DNA from: Diphasiastrum complanatum
Lineage: Eukaryota; Streptophyta; Lycopodiopsida; Lycopodiales; Lycopodiaceae
DNA: 64,000 nt
NCBI GenBank assembly: GCA_029204225.1
Contig: MU832083.1
Coordinates: 24,202-88,201, forward strand
Direction of reading: 5' to 3'
The notes below the pieces were generated by a model. That model ran no database searches. It was not told where the DNA came from and saw nothing but the letters and a program-made list of their open reading frames with translations. Both the position numbers and the translations under genes were made by a program. This document shows positions 1-10,538 of the stretch, piece by piece. Position 1 is the stretch's first letter. Each line of letters begins with the position of its first letter.

Positions 1-2
<2 letters not shown>

Positions 3-68
<66 letters not shown>

Positions 69-105
69 AGAAATATATTAATGTCTATCAAGTGCCCGTG
101 GGCAC
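3..105 (-). repeat. LINE 3' terminus: (CT)n tail with hairpin
   Basis: On the minus strand a short hairpin (92-105, stem GTGCC/GGCAC, loop CACG) is followed by GACATTAATA and then about 62 nt of CT repeat, which reaches the window edge. This is the tail of copy A. The stem differs from the other copies by paired changes. Confidence 0.8.
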
Positions 106-190
106 AAAAGACAAGTAAAAAGTACATAAAAAAAAGGAGCATTGTCCACGTAGGACTTATTCCTATAAGCTAAAAAACCAGAACAAGAAA

Positions 191-1827
191 TCAGAGAGAA
201 AAACAAAGAGCTAGGCGCTGGAGTGAAAGGTGTCTCGGAACAGAATCAAAGGCTTTGCGGAAGTCCACAAAGCAATAATAAACTCTTTGCTTCTTGTAGT
301 TAGCCTCCTCAATAATACATCTTAGGATGAATATTTGGTCAGCCGTGGAGTAGCCAACGCGGAAACCTGCCTGTCCCACAACATGTAACCCCTCTGTCTC
401 TGCCTGAGATTCAAAGGATCTCCGGCTTTGAGGATAGGGTGTAAAAGGTTGGTGCACCAAGATGTGGGGAGACCGAAAATGACAGATTGCTTAAAGATAT
501 GGGAAATGTATGGGACAATAATGTGAGTAGCTGGTTTTAGGAAGTCCATGCTTAAGAGGTCAACATCAGTGGCTTTGTGGGTTTGACCATTTTGAATGGC
601 ATTTTCAACCATGGTTGGGGTGAAGAGGGTGAATTCTGAAGGGTGTGGGGAAAGAGAAATGGAAAGAGAGTCCACTATATAAAGCTTGGTAGCATAATTT
701 ATCCATGACTCTATAGCAACAGGAGCGGGTTTATAAGGGTTTTTAGAGATCATCCACCAAAAGAAAGAGGAGGATGGGGAGAGCATCAACAAGTTTTTGT
801 CCCAAGGACTGTAGATAGGCTGTCTTTTTTTTTCAATGTAACTTTGTGATATTCCTTTTGTTTCAAGGCTAGGGTGTTATGAAGTGGTATCTAGCATAAA
901 CAACTTGTTTATATAGTGAAGAGCACTTTGTATCATACCATATGTTGTGGGTGCGTTTATGGGATGAGGAAGTTTTCGAAGCATAGGCAGTATTGGCAAA
1001 TTGCAAAAGAGATTGAGATAAGAAGACAGCTTGTTGGTCTACTAAGGAGTTGAAAGGAAAATCATGGAGAAAAGTGGTTAGGGACATGGTGTAAAACGGA
1101 AAACCAGATGGATAGAACACCAGGCGATGGTGATGAATGGGACGGTGTGTCGTGACCGAGGTAACATGATGTCCAAGGGATAGAAGTAGGAGGGAGTAAG
1201 CAGAGATGGTAGGAGGTATAATGTGGAAGGTATGAAGAAATGGGATCAAAGCCGGTGACTCAATGAAGTAGTCAACAACACTATGTCCTCCGCCATGTGG
1301 GTGATAGGTAAAATAAGATGATGAAGGCCAGCAAGAAAGGCCATTCAATATGGCTAAGGAATGGGCCTCTGCTAAGGGCCTCTGCTAAGCCAATTAGCTG
1401 CTCTCCAAAGTGGGTAGCTAGAGTATCTGCATCTTGTGAGGTCCTGTCAAATCCCATATCTAATGAAAGTCACTCTTTGCATGAAACTCTGCCTGCCTGA
1501 TGCTCGTGCGAGCATTAAAATCCCCTGCTAAAAGAATAAGGCCTCGCTGTGCAAAGCTGACTATATCATCTGAGAGAGCCCGGAAAGGATCACCACCAAA
1601 ATCTACAAAAGATGATGTCTGCGGTGCAAAGTAACAAACTGCAAGAAAGAGGTCCTGAGAAAGTCCCAAACAATGACCAAAGAACTGAATCCGAATAAGC
1701 CGTGCAACTTTTGAACAGTTTAAAATGAGAACTGAAAACATCTTTGGTGAGATATGCAACACCACCTGAACCACGAGAGGTCTGCCCTCTCAAGAAGGGC
1801 TGATGCGCTGAGTACCAAGTGCAATCC

Positions 1828-1830
<3 letters not shown>
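191..1830 (-). pseudogene. LINE ORF2 fragment: APE endonuclease and N-terminal reverse transcriptase, broken
   Basis: Visible in several frames on the minus strand. At 1460-1774 is the apurinic-endonuclease-like core with [10 protein letters not shown], and around 1250-1300 the downstream block with GGHSVVDYF. At 322-792 and 191-460 lies the RT N-terminal half with AGFRVGYSTADQIF and [13 protein letters not shown]. The same blocks in the same order occur in the better-preserved copies at 57003-60401 and 19826-22287. Frame changes and stops separate the blocks, and the RT stops after the [10 protein letters not shown] motif, so no catalytic YADD is present. In the family this protein nicks the target DNA and reverse-transcribes the element RNA. 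Confidence 0.85.
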
Positions 1831-1833
<3 letters not shown>

Positions 1834-1898
<65 letters not shown>

Positions 1899-3234
1899 TA
1901 ATGTCTTCTGGGTACCCAAAGATACATAAGACTTTAAAGAAAAATTTCAATTGTGGTTCATTACAATGAGAGGATTAAACGTCTCAAAAATAAAATTTAG
2001 CTAAGACTAAAAACTACAACAATATTAGGAACTGATAATGATTCCATGAAGTGGCTGGCCATCACAATATCTATCTATGTCTACACAATTAACTAGAATA
2101 TAAGTCATCTTGTGTGTCCTGGGATAGATGTTTGAAGGTGGTCATGATGGTGGCTGGTGCTACTATTGTATGCCATGGTAAGCTTGATCCAAATGTATCT
2201 AGCTTGCTCATCTTGTTGCACAAGTATAAAAGAGGGTTCAATGAGCATGCAACTGTACCTGAACCTTGGCCACCTGCTCACTTGACCTCCTCTCTGAAAA
2301 TTGACTCAAATTTGTAACCAAGGTAAGCCAGTAAGCCTCTTTCCCAGCTCTCATGAGTCTCCATATAAAAAAATGCCATCGTTTATAAAAATTACATAGA
2401 TCACTGATGACAAAGATGTGTATTATAACAATTCTATTATTGTATCCAGTGTCCACAAGATCCAATGGGGTTGGCCAAGTTGGTTAACTTGGCATTAAAA
2501 GCTTCTTTGGTCCCAAGTTCAACCTCCCTTGAAAACCAAGATGCATAATTGTATCCACAAGGGGTATGGTTGGGACCTTGGAATGCTCCCATGCCCGAAG
2601 GCCCTAACTCCCTATGCTCATGATCCAAGGGGTGATCTTTTCTATTCATAAAAATGGGCTTGCCATCCCTAAAAGTGACCCACAGTCCCATCCTTTCGGA
2701 CTCTTGGAATGCTTGCTAATACTCTTCCACTTATTTAAATGTGAGGTCATCATCCATGAAAATTCGAGTGTTTTGTAATTTAACTCTCTGACAAAGAGCT
2801 ACATATCTACTATCTTGATTATCAAACTTGATTACTAGGGTCATATTCAAGAATTGTTTTGCATCAGGTAAATCATCATGGAAGTTAGATATAACTCTCA
2901 ATCTGATGTTAAGAGCTTTGCTTTCTCTTAACGTTTCTTTTGATAGAGTAGCTAAAATCATTGTGATCATGAGTTGCTTCATGTTTTCAGAGACATGTCA
3001 CCACCATGGCCCAAGAATTTTTTTCTTCTTTGCTTGTTTTTATTTGCTCTCCAACCTATGATCTCCTCAAAAGCATCCTTTGATAGGCCACCTTTATGCA
3101 ATTCCTCGTTTTCTCTTCTTAATCTTGTAACTTCCTCTTGAAGAGGTTTAATCTCCTTTTCCCTCTCACCATTCTCTGCAATGTGCGTGTAGTTGTAAAG
3201 CCTCTTTCTTTCTCCTTTCTTATTTGGCAATAGG
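1834..3234 (-). mobile_element. LINE-related copy B, ORF1 plus tail, no ORF2
   Basis: Minus-strand element. It ends at left with the family terminus: hairpin at 1912-1925 (GTATC/GGTAC with one G-U pair), GACATTAATG and a 62-nt CT tract at 1834-1895. To the right come about 500 bases of 3' UTR-like sequence (1936-2430) with no ORF2, and then ORF1 (2437-3230). The right boundary is the start of the gypsy relic near 3235. ORF2 is absent although both ORF1 and the 3' terminus are present. Confidence 0.7.
2437..3230 (-). pseudogene. LINE ORF1 (coiled coil plus RRM-like domain), broken
   Basis: Three overlapping minus-strand ORFs form one ORF1. At 2979-3230 is a charged coiled-coil segment (LQEEVTRLRRENEELHKG). 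At 2731-2982 is the RRM-like core with ALNIRLRVI and IFMDDDLTF. At about 2640-2691 is the C-terminal FRDGKPIFM. The same order (coiled coil, ALN-RVRG block, FMDDDLT block, DGK block) appears in the open ORF1 at 32494-33417. ORF1 proteins of L1-type LINEs bind element RNA and act as nucleic-acid chaperones. Frame changes show this copy is inactive. Confidence 0.75.
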
Positions 3235-4824
3235 GTTTAGGATTTGCTTTTGGAGTAGACTATCATTTCACCAAGTGTTCCCAGTTCTCAGAAGATTCAG
3301 GGCTTGGATTACCGCATTGGTGATTTTTCTGGTCAGGCAGATTTCTACATCATTTCTCTGGAACACTATGACATTATTTTTGGTGCAGACTGGTTCTCTT
3401 CACTTGGTACTGTTGCTGTGGATCTCTACATATAGGTTTGCTGCAATCCATGCCGATGCTATGGATATATGGCATTCCTGGTTATTACGTATAGCTTAGT
3501 TTCCATTTGGACCTGTTGATTGGTGCTGGTTTTCCATATTACTGATCGCCTATGGTGCGGATATTTCTATGATTATGCATGTGGCTCTCTATCTGTTCCT
3601 TGGATTGTTGCTCATTGTTAGGCTTGGCATATCCTGATGGCTTGGGTTATTGCCTCCGTTCCAGCTACTGTTTGTCCAAGTGATCTTCAGGTTCCCCGTC
3701 ATTTCAGGTTGCTCCATATCGCTTGGTCTCCGATGCTGAGTTGCCACTTTGTTCTGGTTTTCCGAGACCATCAGAGTACCTTGAGAGAGTTCCTTCTCCT
3801 CTCTTGGATAGTTTTTGGGGATGTTGCCGCCATTTACTTCAGTATTGCTCATATGTGCTTTGATACTCATTCCCAGCTACACGTGGATATTGCTCCGATG
3901 CTTGCTACTAATGTTGGGGATCCTGTTCCTCGTTCCAGTGCATTTCTTCTATTCCTCACTTGTGCGCCTGGTGTGTACTTTGGGATTACACTTGTGGCCA
4001 GTTCCGATTGGTCATCCGATTCTCCATCCGTTTTTGGTGTATCCTATGATGGATTGGTATGTCCATATGAGGTCTTTCTGGATGAGTTTTTTGGCTACAG
4101 TTTTTCAGTTGGGGCCTCTACTATTTCTAGATTTGTTGCTATTGTTTTTACGCATCATGTCTTTTTAGATGATGCATTGATTTCTTGGACCTTCTGGAGC
4201 TTTTGGCATGCTGCTCTTCTCATGATAGGGGCCTTGAAGATACCGTGTGCCATTGCTACTTCTCATTCATGGGCCTTATGGATACCTTGGGCTTTTGACC
4301 ATGCTGGTGCACATTCTCCATTTTAGCTATCCTTTGTTAGAATGATCTCTTTATGCTCCATGTTTCCTGGCATATCGCTTGCTTTTCCATGCTATTACAG
4401 CGTGCTTGTCATCCTGCTTATGTTCCTACTCCTTGGTGCTGGTCTTCCGATGCTGCTATCTTTTCTTGGGGCACCTATATCACTAAGTTTGCACATATGG
4501 TTGATGGGTACGTGTATGGTGCGGCTATTCGCGATGAGTGTCCATCTCTTTTCCAGTTTCCTTATTGGCTTCCCGTTGCTGATGCAGTTCTACCTTCTCG
4601 GGCTTTTTGGATACCTTGGTATGATGTCCCTATCTTTTGGGCTGATCCTCTACTATCTCGGACATTACGGATACCTTGGCATTCCTGGTTGCTGCTTGAT
4701 CTTCTTCTGGTTCCTTGGCATTCTTGGTTGTTCCATATTGCTTGGTTTCAGATGACGCGGCCGAGATGCTCTTTTCGTTGCCATGATGTTGATCCTGAGC
4801 TATTCCCTTTCTTACCAGCTGCCA
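3235..4824 (+). mobile_element. Relic of a Ty3/gypsy element (gypsy B family) with its pol replaced
   Basis: The left end, about 3240-3425, translates to RIGDFSGQADFYIISL and GADWFSSLGTVAVDL, matching the protease region of the gypsy B element at 38350-38480. The right end, about 4785-4822, gives [12 protein letters not shown], matching the block before the gypsy B chromodomain at about 41299-41338. In gypsy B these points are about 2.8 kb apart with RT, RNase H and integrase between; here only about 1.35 kb separates them and none of those domains is recognisable. The relic is plus-strand between two minus-strand LINEs and lacks LTRs. Confidence 0.65.
3430..4760 (+). repeat. Degenerate Trp-rich coding repeat inside the gypsy relic
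   Basis: A T-rich stretch made of imperfect copies of a short phrase. Translated, it yields WHSWLLRIA near 3467, HIAWSPML near 3715, WIPWAF near 4280, HIACFSML near 4370, WIPWYDVPIFW near 4610, RIPWHSWLL near 4670 and VPWHSWLFHIAWF near 4710. The copies lie in different frames because of indels. I do not recognise it as a known domain. The leucine- and phenylalanine-rich reading of 4342-4755 is an alternative frame of the same repeat. Confidence 0.5.
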
Positions 4825-7290
4825 TTCACCAAGCTCATCAATGTAGAGATAAAAAAGTGTAGAGCAAGCTTGTTCACCTACTACTAGTGACCTACCTAGA
4901 TATACTCTCAAAGGAGTGAAAACAACCCTCTCATAGAGTGTCATGATAGCTAGTATAATGTGTTGACAAAAATGAAGATCTTGTAACCTCTAAGTAAGGA
5001 TATATCGAGGGACAGAGTCAAATGCAATGAGTGATCTGAGGATGAAAATATGACCTAAAGTAGAGTGACAGGTCCTTGAAATTGGCTTTTCCAATAACAT
5101 GTAGCTGGCAAGTCTGTTCTCTACTCACTATTGTCTGAAGAATAGAACAATGTAGCTTGGCCACAACATGTCCAATGGTGAAATACTTGTTTCAGCCTCA
5201 TCGGATTGCCATTCTTATGGATGGGGTATTTGGACGGGACGCTTCTAGCGACAATGGTTTTCAGGAGGTTGCAATAATAGGGGATAGGATGTTAGCAATA
5301 TGGATGAAAAGCTTGGTGTCAAGGTCCTTTCGTCTCCCAAGGACGTTCATGTATGTGCCTGATCAATGGTGTCATGGACCATCGATGTTGTAAATACAGA
5401 TAACTCTGAAGCTCCAGAGATTACAAAAATAGGTGTGGTAGGCACAATGTATAGAGTGGTGACATACTGGATCCATAATAGAGGTTAAGGGAGGTGGAGG
5501 TGCACGTGCACATGGAAAGAACTTGTGCCAAAAGTCTGAAAGACCCGAATGAGGAGATGTAACAAATTTGAAGTTGTCTCCTGTTTTCAACTTCCATATA
5601 AGCTCTCTTCTTGCAAGAAAGGAAGCAGCGAGGGTATTAGGTGTGGAAAGAAGGTTCTAGTGTGGATGACTTAAAGATGGAATTGCTTGCATTCATCATC
5701 ATACCAAGTATTGCGAGGAAAAGTGAAACGAGAGATTGGTTTATATGGTCTAGTAGGAAATCAGGCCAAGTAGGAGAGGCTATGAAATTTGAGATATGTG
5801 CAATGAAGGATAGTGAACCCATGAGGTAGTCAACTATGCTATGGCCTCCACTATGAGGTGTGGCAAGTGAAGTCACCTGAAGAAGACAATTTGGAAAAGC
5901 CATTTTTTATAACCGGCAATCATAGGGTTCTTCTAAATGCAGCAAGTGCTCCCACATGCAATAACTACAACTATCCTGTTTGCTCTAGATTTCTAGATAG
6001 CAAGCTCCTCATCATCAAGTGTGAGTTGGCATAAGGGATCAATCTCAACATCATGTTAAGCAATCTATCTACTTGAGATCTTGGCATTGAAGTCCTCGAG
6101 TAGTAGGACTTGTCCACACTCATAAAAAGAAATGATATATGAGGAAATCAATGCCAAGATAAGGAGAGGTATCAAGATCCTCAACATATGAAGTCTTAGG
6201 AGAAAAGTAACAAGCGGCTATGACCACATCTGTCTCTAGGGCAAGTATCCAAATAAACCGTGCCATCTCATCTTGATTAGCCACAGAGAGTATTGGGCGT
6301 AAATGATCGCTAAAGAGACAAGCAACCCCACTCGAACCCTTGCCACTTGCTGATCGGATCTCATAATGATATATAGATACTACCACATAAAACTGGGAAA
6401 AAGTAGTAGAACCTTCTCATGACTCTCATGTATCTCGATGAGGAACCAAATGTCACCATTTTAAATGAAATCTTGTAAGTCTCCTACTATTAATGAAGAG
6501 TGAATTTTGTTGCGATTCCAAAATTCTATCCTTCATGGGTATAGATGGGACCGTGGCTTGCGTTTGTACCTTGAGCCCCCGACTCCCTATGCTTGTGGGG
6601 ATAAAGGTGAACATTTGTCCATAAAGTGAGCCCTACCATCTTGAAAAATGACCCATATGTCTCTTTCTTTTGCCTCATGGAACGTTTTCCTATGTTCTTC
6701 TACCTTCATCATCCATAAAATGTGAGTGCCCTTATGCTTAGATCTTTGGCGAAGGGCTTTTCATCTACTATCACGTAACACAAACTTAATCACCAGTGTT
6801 GTCCTATCCTTTGTCCTCCAAGCTTTTTCCATCCCGATAGGTTTGATCACAAAAGTAGTCTCTAGGAAATGCGGCCTCTTGTGTTTCATCATGAGTACCA
6901 ATATCCCTCAACTCGTACGCTTAGGGCTTTGAATTCCTGCAGCCATAGTCTATCAAAGATAGGGTCTTTTTAAAACTCTTCCCAACCACAGTGCATAGGA
7001 TCTAGTTTCCTCTTTGTGCTGCTCCAGCGTAATCTCGAAGTTTGAATTCGCTTAGAAGTTTCCTTCGTCATGAAGCAACTTTTCATTTTTCCACTTCAAG
7101 GCTGACAATCCTTCTTGTGGATCCATAATTTCCAAGCTTTTTGTTTCGTTTTGTAAAGACAATTCTTCATGCTCATTTTTCCTATTTTCATCCCTTGTCA
7201 ACCGCTCTTGGATTTGTTATTGCAATGGCTCCAACATTAGGCTGAACTTGATGAGCAAAAGGCTGGTGATAGGGAGATAAATGCCCCCTA
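4825..7290 (-). mobile_element. LINE copy L: ORF1, endonuclease and part of RT, degenerate
   Basis: Minus-strand LINE, read right to left. An ORF1 remnant (about 7290-6600) has a charged helical segment and an RRM-like block. The endonuclease (6386-5637) shows GKGSSGVAC, CYFSPKTSYVEDL and GGHSIVDYLMGS. The linker (5590-5372) shows FPCARAPPPPLT, and part of the RT (about 5200-4825) shows LYERVV and LFYLYIDELGE. It is cut off before YADD, where the gypsy relic begins, and has many stops. No 3' terminus is attached. Confidence 0.75.
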
Positions 7291-7799
7291 TCTCAATATG
7301 GTTGCAAAAAATGGCGCAAGTTCATTGCTAAGCAATGAATTTCATTCGGCTGTTGGTGTTGTAGAAACCCTTGAGAGCTACCAGGTGATTGCAGTTCTTC
7401 GAATGCTACACAACTGGGAGCTTCAAAGCTTCCCATGCACTGACATGCAATGTTTACATTCTACCATATCCATCTTCACTTACCATAATAGAGCCTTACT
7501 ATAGAAAGAGAGTAAGAAGATAGCTGAGGCCTGTCTGAGGACTGATTTAAAACAATATATGAGAGGCGGTCTGCTCCGACTCTATGTGCTGAGGGCTGCA
7601 ACATGTAGAGTGCAGGCTCTAAACATTCAGTTAGACCGAGATGATATTGTGCATTTGGATCTAAACTGGAAACCTGTATTGCCTATTCCATTGAAAAATG
7701 TACATATTTGTACTCTTCATGCAGAGGCTAGAAAAATATCTTTAAATCCTATGAGGAGGCAACATAGTTCAAGAAACATCGCATAAATCAATTGAAACC
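7291..7799 (+). other. Unassigned spacer with one unrecognised ORF
   Basis: Sequence between LINE copy L and the ORF1 fragment at 7800-8201. It does not look like any LINE or LTR part seen elsewhere in the window. It contains the plus-strand ORF described separately. Confidence 0.4.
7541..7786 (+). pseudogene. Unrecognised ORF fragment, possibly a captured gene piece
   Basis: About 80 codons open on the plus strand, with a protein-like composition (RGGLLRLYVLRAATCRVQA, then HLDLNWKPVLPIPL). The first ATG is at 7559. Upstream, 7298-7504 is another open segment in a different frame, and a stop at about 7500 separates them. No match to retroelement domains is apparent and I do not recognise the family. 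It may be a fragment of a cellular gene or of a transposon class not otherwise present here. Confidence 0.3.
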
Positions 7800-8199
7800 T
7801 CCTCATTTCTCTAACACTACTTCTACTTTCTCTATTCCTTTTCTAATTTCCACAAAGTGCATTGTCCTGTCTCTGTAGATGAGACGTTTGCCCATGTCTT
7901 TTGTTCGCTGGCGGGCCTTCTTCCATTCTTCCACCTTTACGTAAGTTAGGTCTTCATCCAAGAAGATCTGAGTACACTTTAACGTGGCCAGCTAACAGAG
8001 TGCATCTCACCTATGTGTTGATGATGAGAAGTAGATAACTAGGGTTTCTACATCCTTTTTGGCACACTAGGCCTTGTCCAGGCCGGTATCATGATGATGG
8101 AGCATGTCCGTAAAAAATTTGTTGGCTTCCCCGATAGCATCTTGCGTGTTGGGGAGTCCACGTACAAGAAGATTTAGGGCTTTGTGTTCCCATAATTGG

Positions 8200-8201
<2 letters not shown>
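7800..8201 (-). pseudogene. LINE ORF1 fragment (RRM-like part), 5' end in a TC tract
   Basis: On the minus strand the CT tract of the neighbouring copy (8202-8274) runs directly into ALNLLVRGLP, followed by IFLDEDLTYVKVEEWKKA and KRLIYRDR. These are the ORF1 RRM-like blocks of this LINE family. Stops interrupt it (for example after GLDKA). It is a 5'-truncated copy inserted into the tail of the element to its right. Confidence 0.75.
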
Positions 8202-8276
<75 letters not shown>

Positions 8277-8672
8277 ATTTATGCCTTTAGGGTACCAACA
8301 AGTACATAAGACTGAAAGGTACATTTCAAATATGTGGCATAACAAGGGAGGGTACAAAACTTCTCTTAATGAAGTAGTGAATGGAATAGATATAAGCATA
8401 AACATCATGATCAAGCAAATTAGATAAACAAGGATGAGCTACTAGAATAGTTAATCACAATATAACCAAGATAACCTATATAATCATGTAACTCACATGT
8501 TGTAGCAAGACTAAGTGGTGGGTCCATGAGGACGGAAGAATGAAGTGATGGTGGTTATAGAAGTGCCGGTGACTATTACTAATTTGGTATGTCTAGACCA
8601 TTGTCTTTGGGCACACGGACGTGGTGCACATGTGGTAGCACGCTTCACCATGCTGCCTGTCATGATGTATAG

Positions 8673-8677
<5 letters not shown>
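8202..8677 (-). mobile_element. LINE 3' end copy J (UTR, hairpin and CT tail)
   Basis: Minus-strand, heavily 5'-truncated copy with only 3' UTR-like sequence, the hairpin (8291-8305, GTACT/GGTAC) and a 73-nt CT tract (8202-8274). The box after the hairpin is diverged (GGCATAAATA). Its right, 5' end abuts the TC tract of copy K at 8678. It is sandwiched between two other copies in the same orientation. Confidence 0.75.
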
Positions 8678-8751
<74 letters not shown>

Positions 8752-8781
8752 CATTAATGTCTTTTCATGCCAAAAGGCGTA
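8678..8781 (-). repeat. CT tail and hairpin of copy K
   Basis: A 72-nt GA/CT dinucleotide tract (8678-8749) next to the conserved CATTAATG and a hairpin ACGCC-TTTT-GGCAT (8766-8781). One of the ten copies of this terminus in the window. Confidence 0.8.
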
Positions 8782-9009
8782 TAAGACAAGAGAAGTACAT
8801 CCAAGTATGATGGAAAGCTAGACGGATCAATGCCGTCGAAACAAAATTATTGCATTATCTAAACTGCTAGAACATAACAAAATGACAACTAAGAACAAAG
8901 AGAGATATATAGTCCAAGATTATATGGTATTGAGGCCATTTACATGTTCAATTGGACAACCCTTCATTTCTCTAAACTCTGCTCTAACTCAGTCGAAACT
9001 ACACTCTCA

Positions 9010-9900
9010 AATGCTTGATCTCAACACAATGAATGTTACCGTCTCTGTAGATCATTCATCTGCCTGTATCCTTTGCATTCTGAAGGGCCTTTTTCCATTC
9101 CACAACTTGTACATAAGTAAGATCTTCATCTAGAAAGATCTTAGTATCCTTTAGTTTAGACTGGCGTCGTAGCACCTCTCGCCTAGACTCCAACGAAGTA
9201 AAGCGTAAGACAAGAGTGATAACGTCTTTCTTGGTACGCCAAGCTGTATCCAAATCATTGCTATGATGCTGGAGGTTTTTGTCCAGAAAGTTTTTGGCTT
9301 CTCGAAGAGCATCCTAAGAGCTAGGGATGCCTCTTACACGGACATTGAGGGCCTTTTGCTCTCACAACCGGCTCTCGGTGAGTGTGGCGGAGATGAAAGA
9401 GACTAGGGCACTCGATTTACCTGGACGTTTAAGGATGTCTGCCCATGAAGCCTCCTTATGGTATTGTTTTTCACTTTTGTGGATAGTTTCAGTTGGCGTT
9501 GGCGTTATATTCTTTCCTTAGCCTCGGTGACCTCTTTCTTAACATCTGCTATGGAAGGATTGAGTCGCTGCATATGTGAAAGCAACTGCTAGATTGTCTT
9601 TTGCTGGGCATTGATCACCGTCTTTTGATATACCATTATGTTGTATAGCTTGTTGGTGTCTTCAGACAATAAAGGGATCAGATGAGTCAGATCTTTTGTT
9701 GGAGTGGATAGAAGCATCTAGTTCTGATGCGAGGTTAAGAGAAGAGCAATGTTGGGCTCATTATTATTAGTAGGCAAAGAAGAAGAGATAGGATGGTGTG
9801 AGGCAGATCAGATCTAGACTCTAGAGGAGGCATAGCTGGAGATGTAGAAGTCGTTGAGGCTGAAGCCATGGAGTCCGAAGATGGTGCTGTTGGAGGTGCT
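9010..9900 (-). pseudogene. ORF1 of copy K, broken
   Basis: The N-terminal helical part (about 9330-9650) has stops. The RRM-like part is open at 9056-9253 (TLVLRFTSLESRREVL, IFLDEDLTYVQVVEWKKA) and is followed after a stop by MIYRDGNIHCVEI. A stop also lies in the RVRGIP block. It corresponds in order to the open ORF1 at 32494-33417. As a member of an L1-type ORF1 family it would bind RNA; this copy is not translatable in full. Confidence 0.7.
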
Positions 9901-10279
9901 ACTGCGAAACTGCAAGAGGGCAGGGAGTGGAGCTCCCCGTATTACCTCCCTGCTTATGCTTGGCTATGAGTAACTTCCGCAATTTTAGCAATGATACAGT
10001 TCTGCTATGGAGGCAGTCTGGCCTGGTGGTAGCAAACAGACTCTGCTCAGGTGTAGGGCGCTCAGATCCGCGAGCAGTACTGGCGCAGCAACATGTAGTA
10101 CGGGGTTCAGGAGGCGCGAGCAGCACATGCCCAGTGCGCCATCCCGCTGAAAAAGCACCATAAGAGAGAGAGATTGCATTTCACAAAGTTGGCCAACTAT
10201 ACCTACATCAGAGACAATATATCAAGGCTGCAGCAAATCTGAAGACAGGTCGAATCTCAATGAACATGATGACACTTAC

Positions 10280-10538
10280 AATGAAACGATGCACAAAAGT
10301 TGCAAATTGTTGACCAATGCGATGTACACGGTTGATTGCTTGTGCTTCAGCAGCTGGGTTCAATAAAGGCTCGACCAAAATCACATGCTGAGCTTCAACA
10401 AGATTGAGGCCATTGGCACCTAGCTTGATTGGTAGAAGAAGAACAGTTTTGGACACTAGCCTCCTGGAACTATTCTTCAAACTGCCACCATGCTGTGGGA
10501 TCGTTCCTTTGAACTCTTGAATTGCAGAGTTTATTTTA
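10280..10538 (-). CDS. SHPRH: SHPRH exon l: helicase motifs V and VI
   Basis: 259 bp. It encodes [27 protein letters not shown] (motif V) and [11 protein letters not shown] (motif VI with the arginine finger region), ending VHRFI before GTAAGT. The remaining C-terminal exon is expected further left. 1-10163 is occupied by transposons and shows no such exon, so it is probably outside the window. Confidence 0.94.

Larger units (their letters stand above)
1..1833 (-). mobile_element. LINE copy A, 5'-truncated and internally deleted
   Basis: A minus-strand non-LTR retrotransposon. Reading from right to left it starts abruptly inside the endonuclease domain at the pyrimidine tract of copy B (1834-1895), runs through the endonuclease and the first half of the reverse transcriptase, then jumps near position 190 to the family's 3' hairpin (92-105) and its own (CT)n tail (3-65 on the plus strand as GA). 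The YADD half of the RT and the C-terminal CCHC are missing. It is therefore a dead copy. The position of its 5' end, exactly against an older TC tract, is repeated by other copies in this window. Confidence 0.85.
8678..10163 (-). mobile_element. Near full-length ORF1-only LINE derivative (copy K, HAL1-like)
   Basis: A minus-strand element of about 1.49 kb with all expected parts except ORF2. The GC-richer 5' UTR is at about 9900-10160, ORF1 at about 9900-9010, and the 3' UTR at 8790-9010, followed by the hairpin (8766-8781), CATTAATG and a 72-nt CT tract (8678-8749). Its 3' UTR resembles those at 46800-47030 and 12380-12590 (for example GACGGCATTGATCCGTC and a block ending in AAATGGTCT/AAATGGCCT). 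Its 5' end lies against a short host GAGAGAGAGA (10164-10173) in the SHPRH gene. Confidence 0.7.

Noticed and set aside
1754-1969. ORFs of alternating Arg-Glu or Leu-Ser across GA/CT tracts (also 8104-8427, 8545-8757, 33314-33535)
   Set aside because: They are translations of dinucleotide repeats, open in every frame. They are explained by the LINE tails.
4342-4755. Leu/Phe-rich ORF resembling a multi-pass membrane protein
   Set aside because: It is another frame of the T-rich repeat in the gypsy relic, and other frames are equally open.
191-10163. Search for the missing last SHPRH exon left of 10280
   Set aside because: All coding-like minus-strand segments here are LINE ORF1 or ORF2; none follows the HRFI end.
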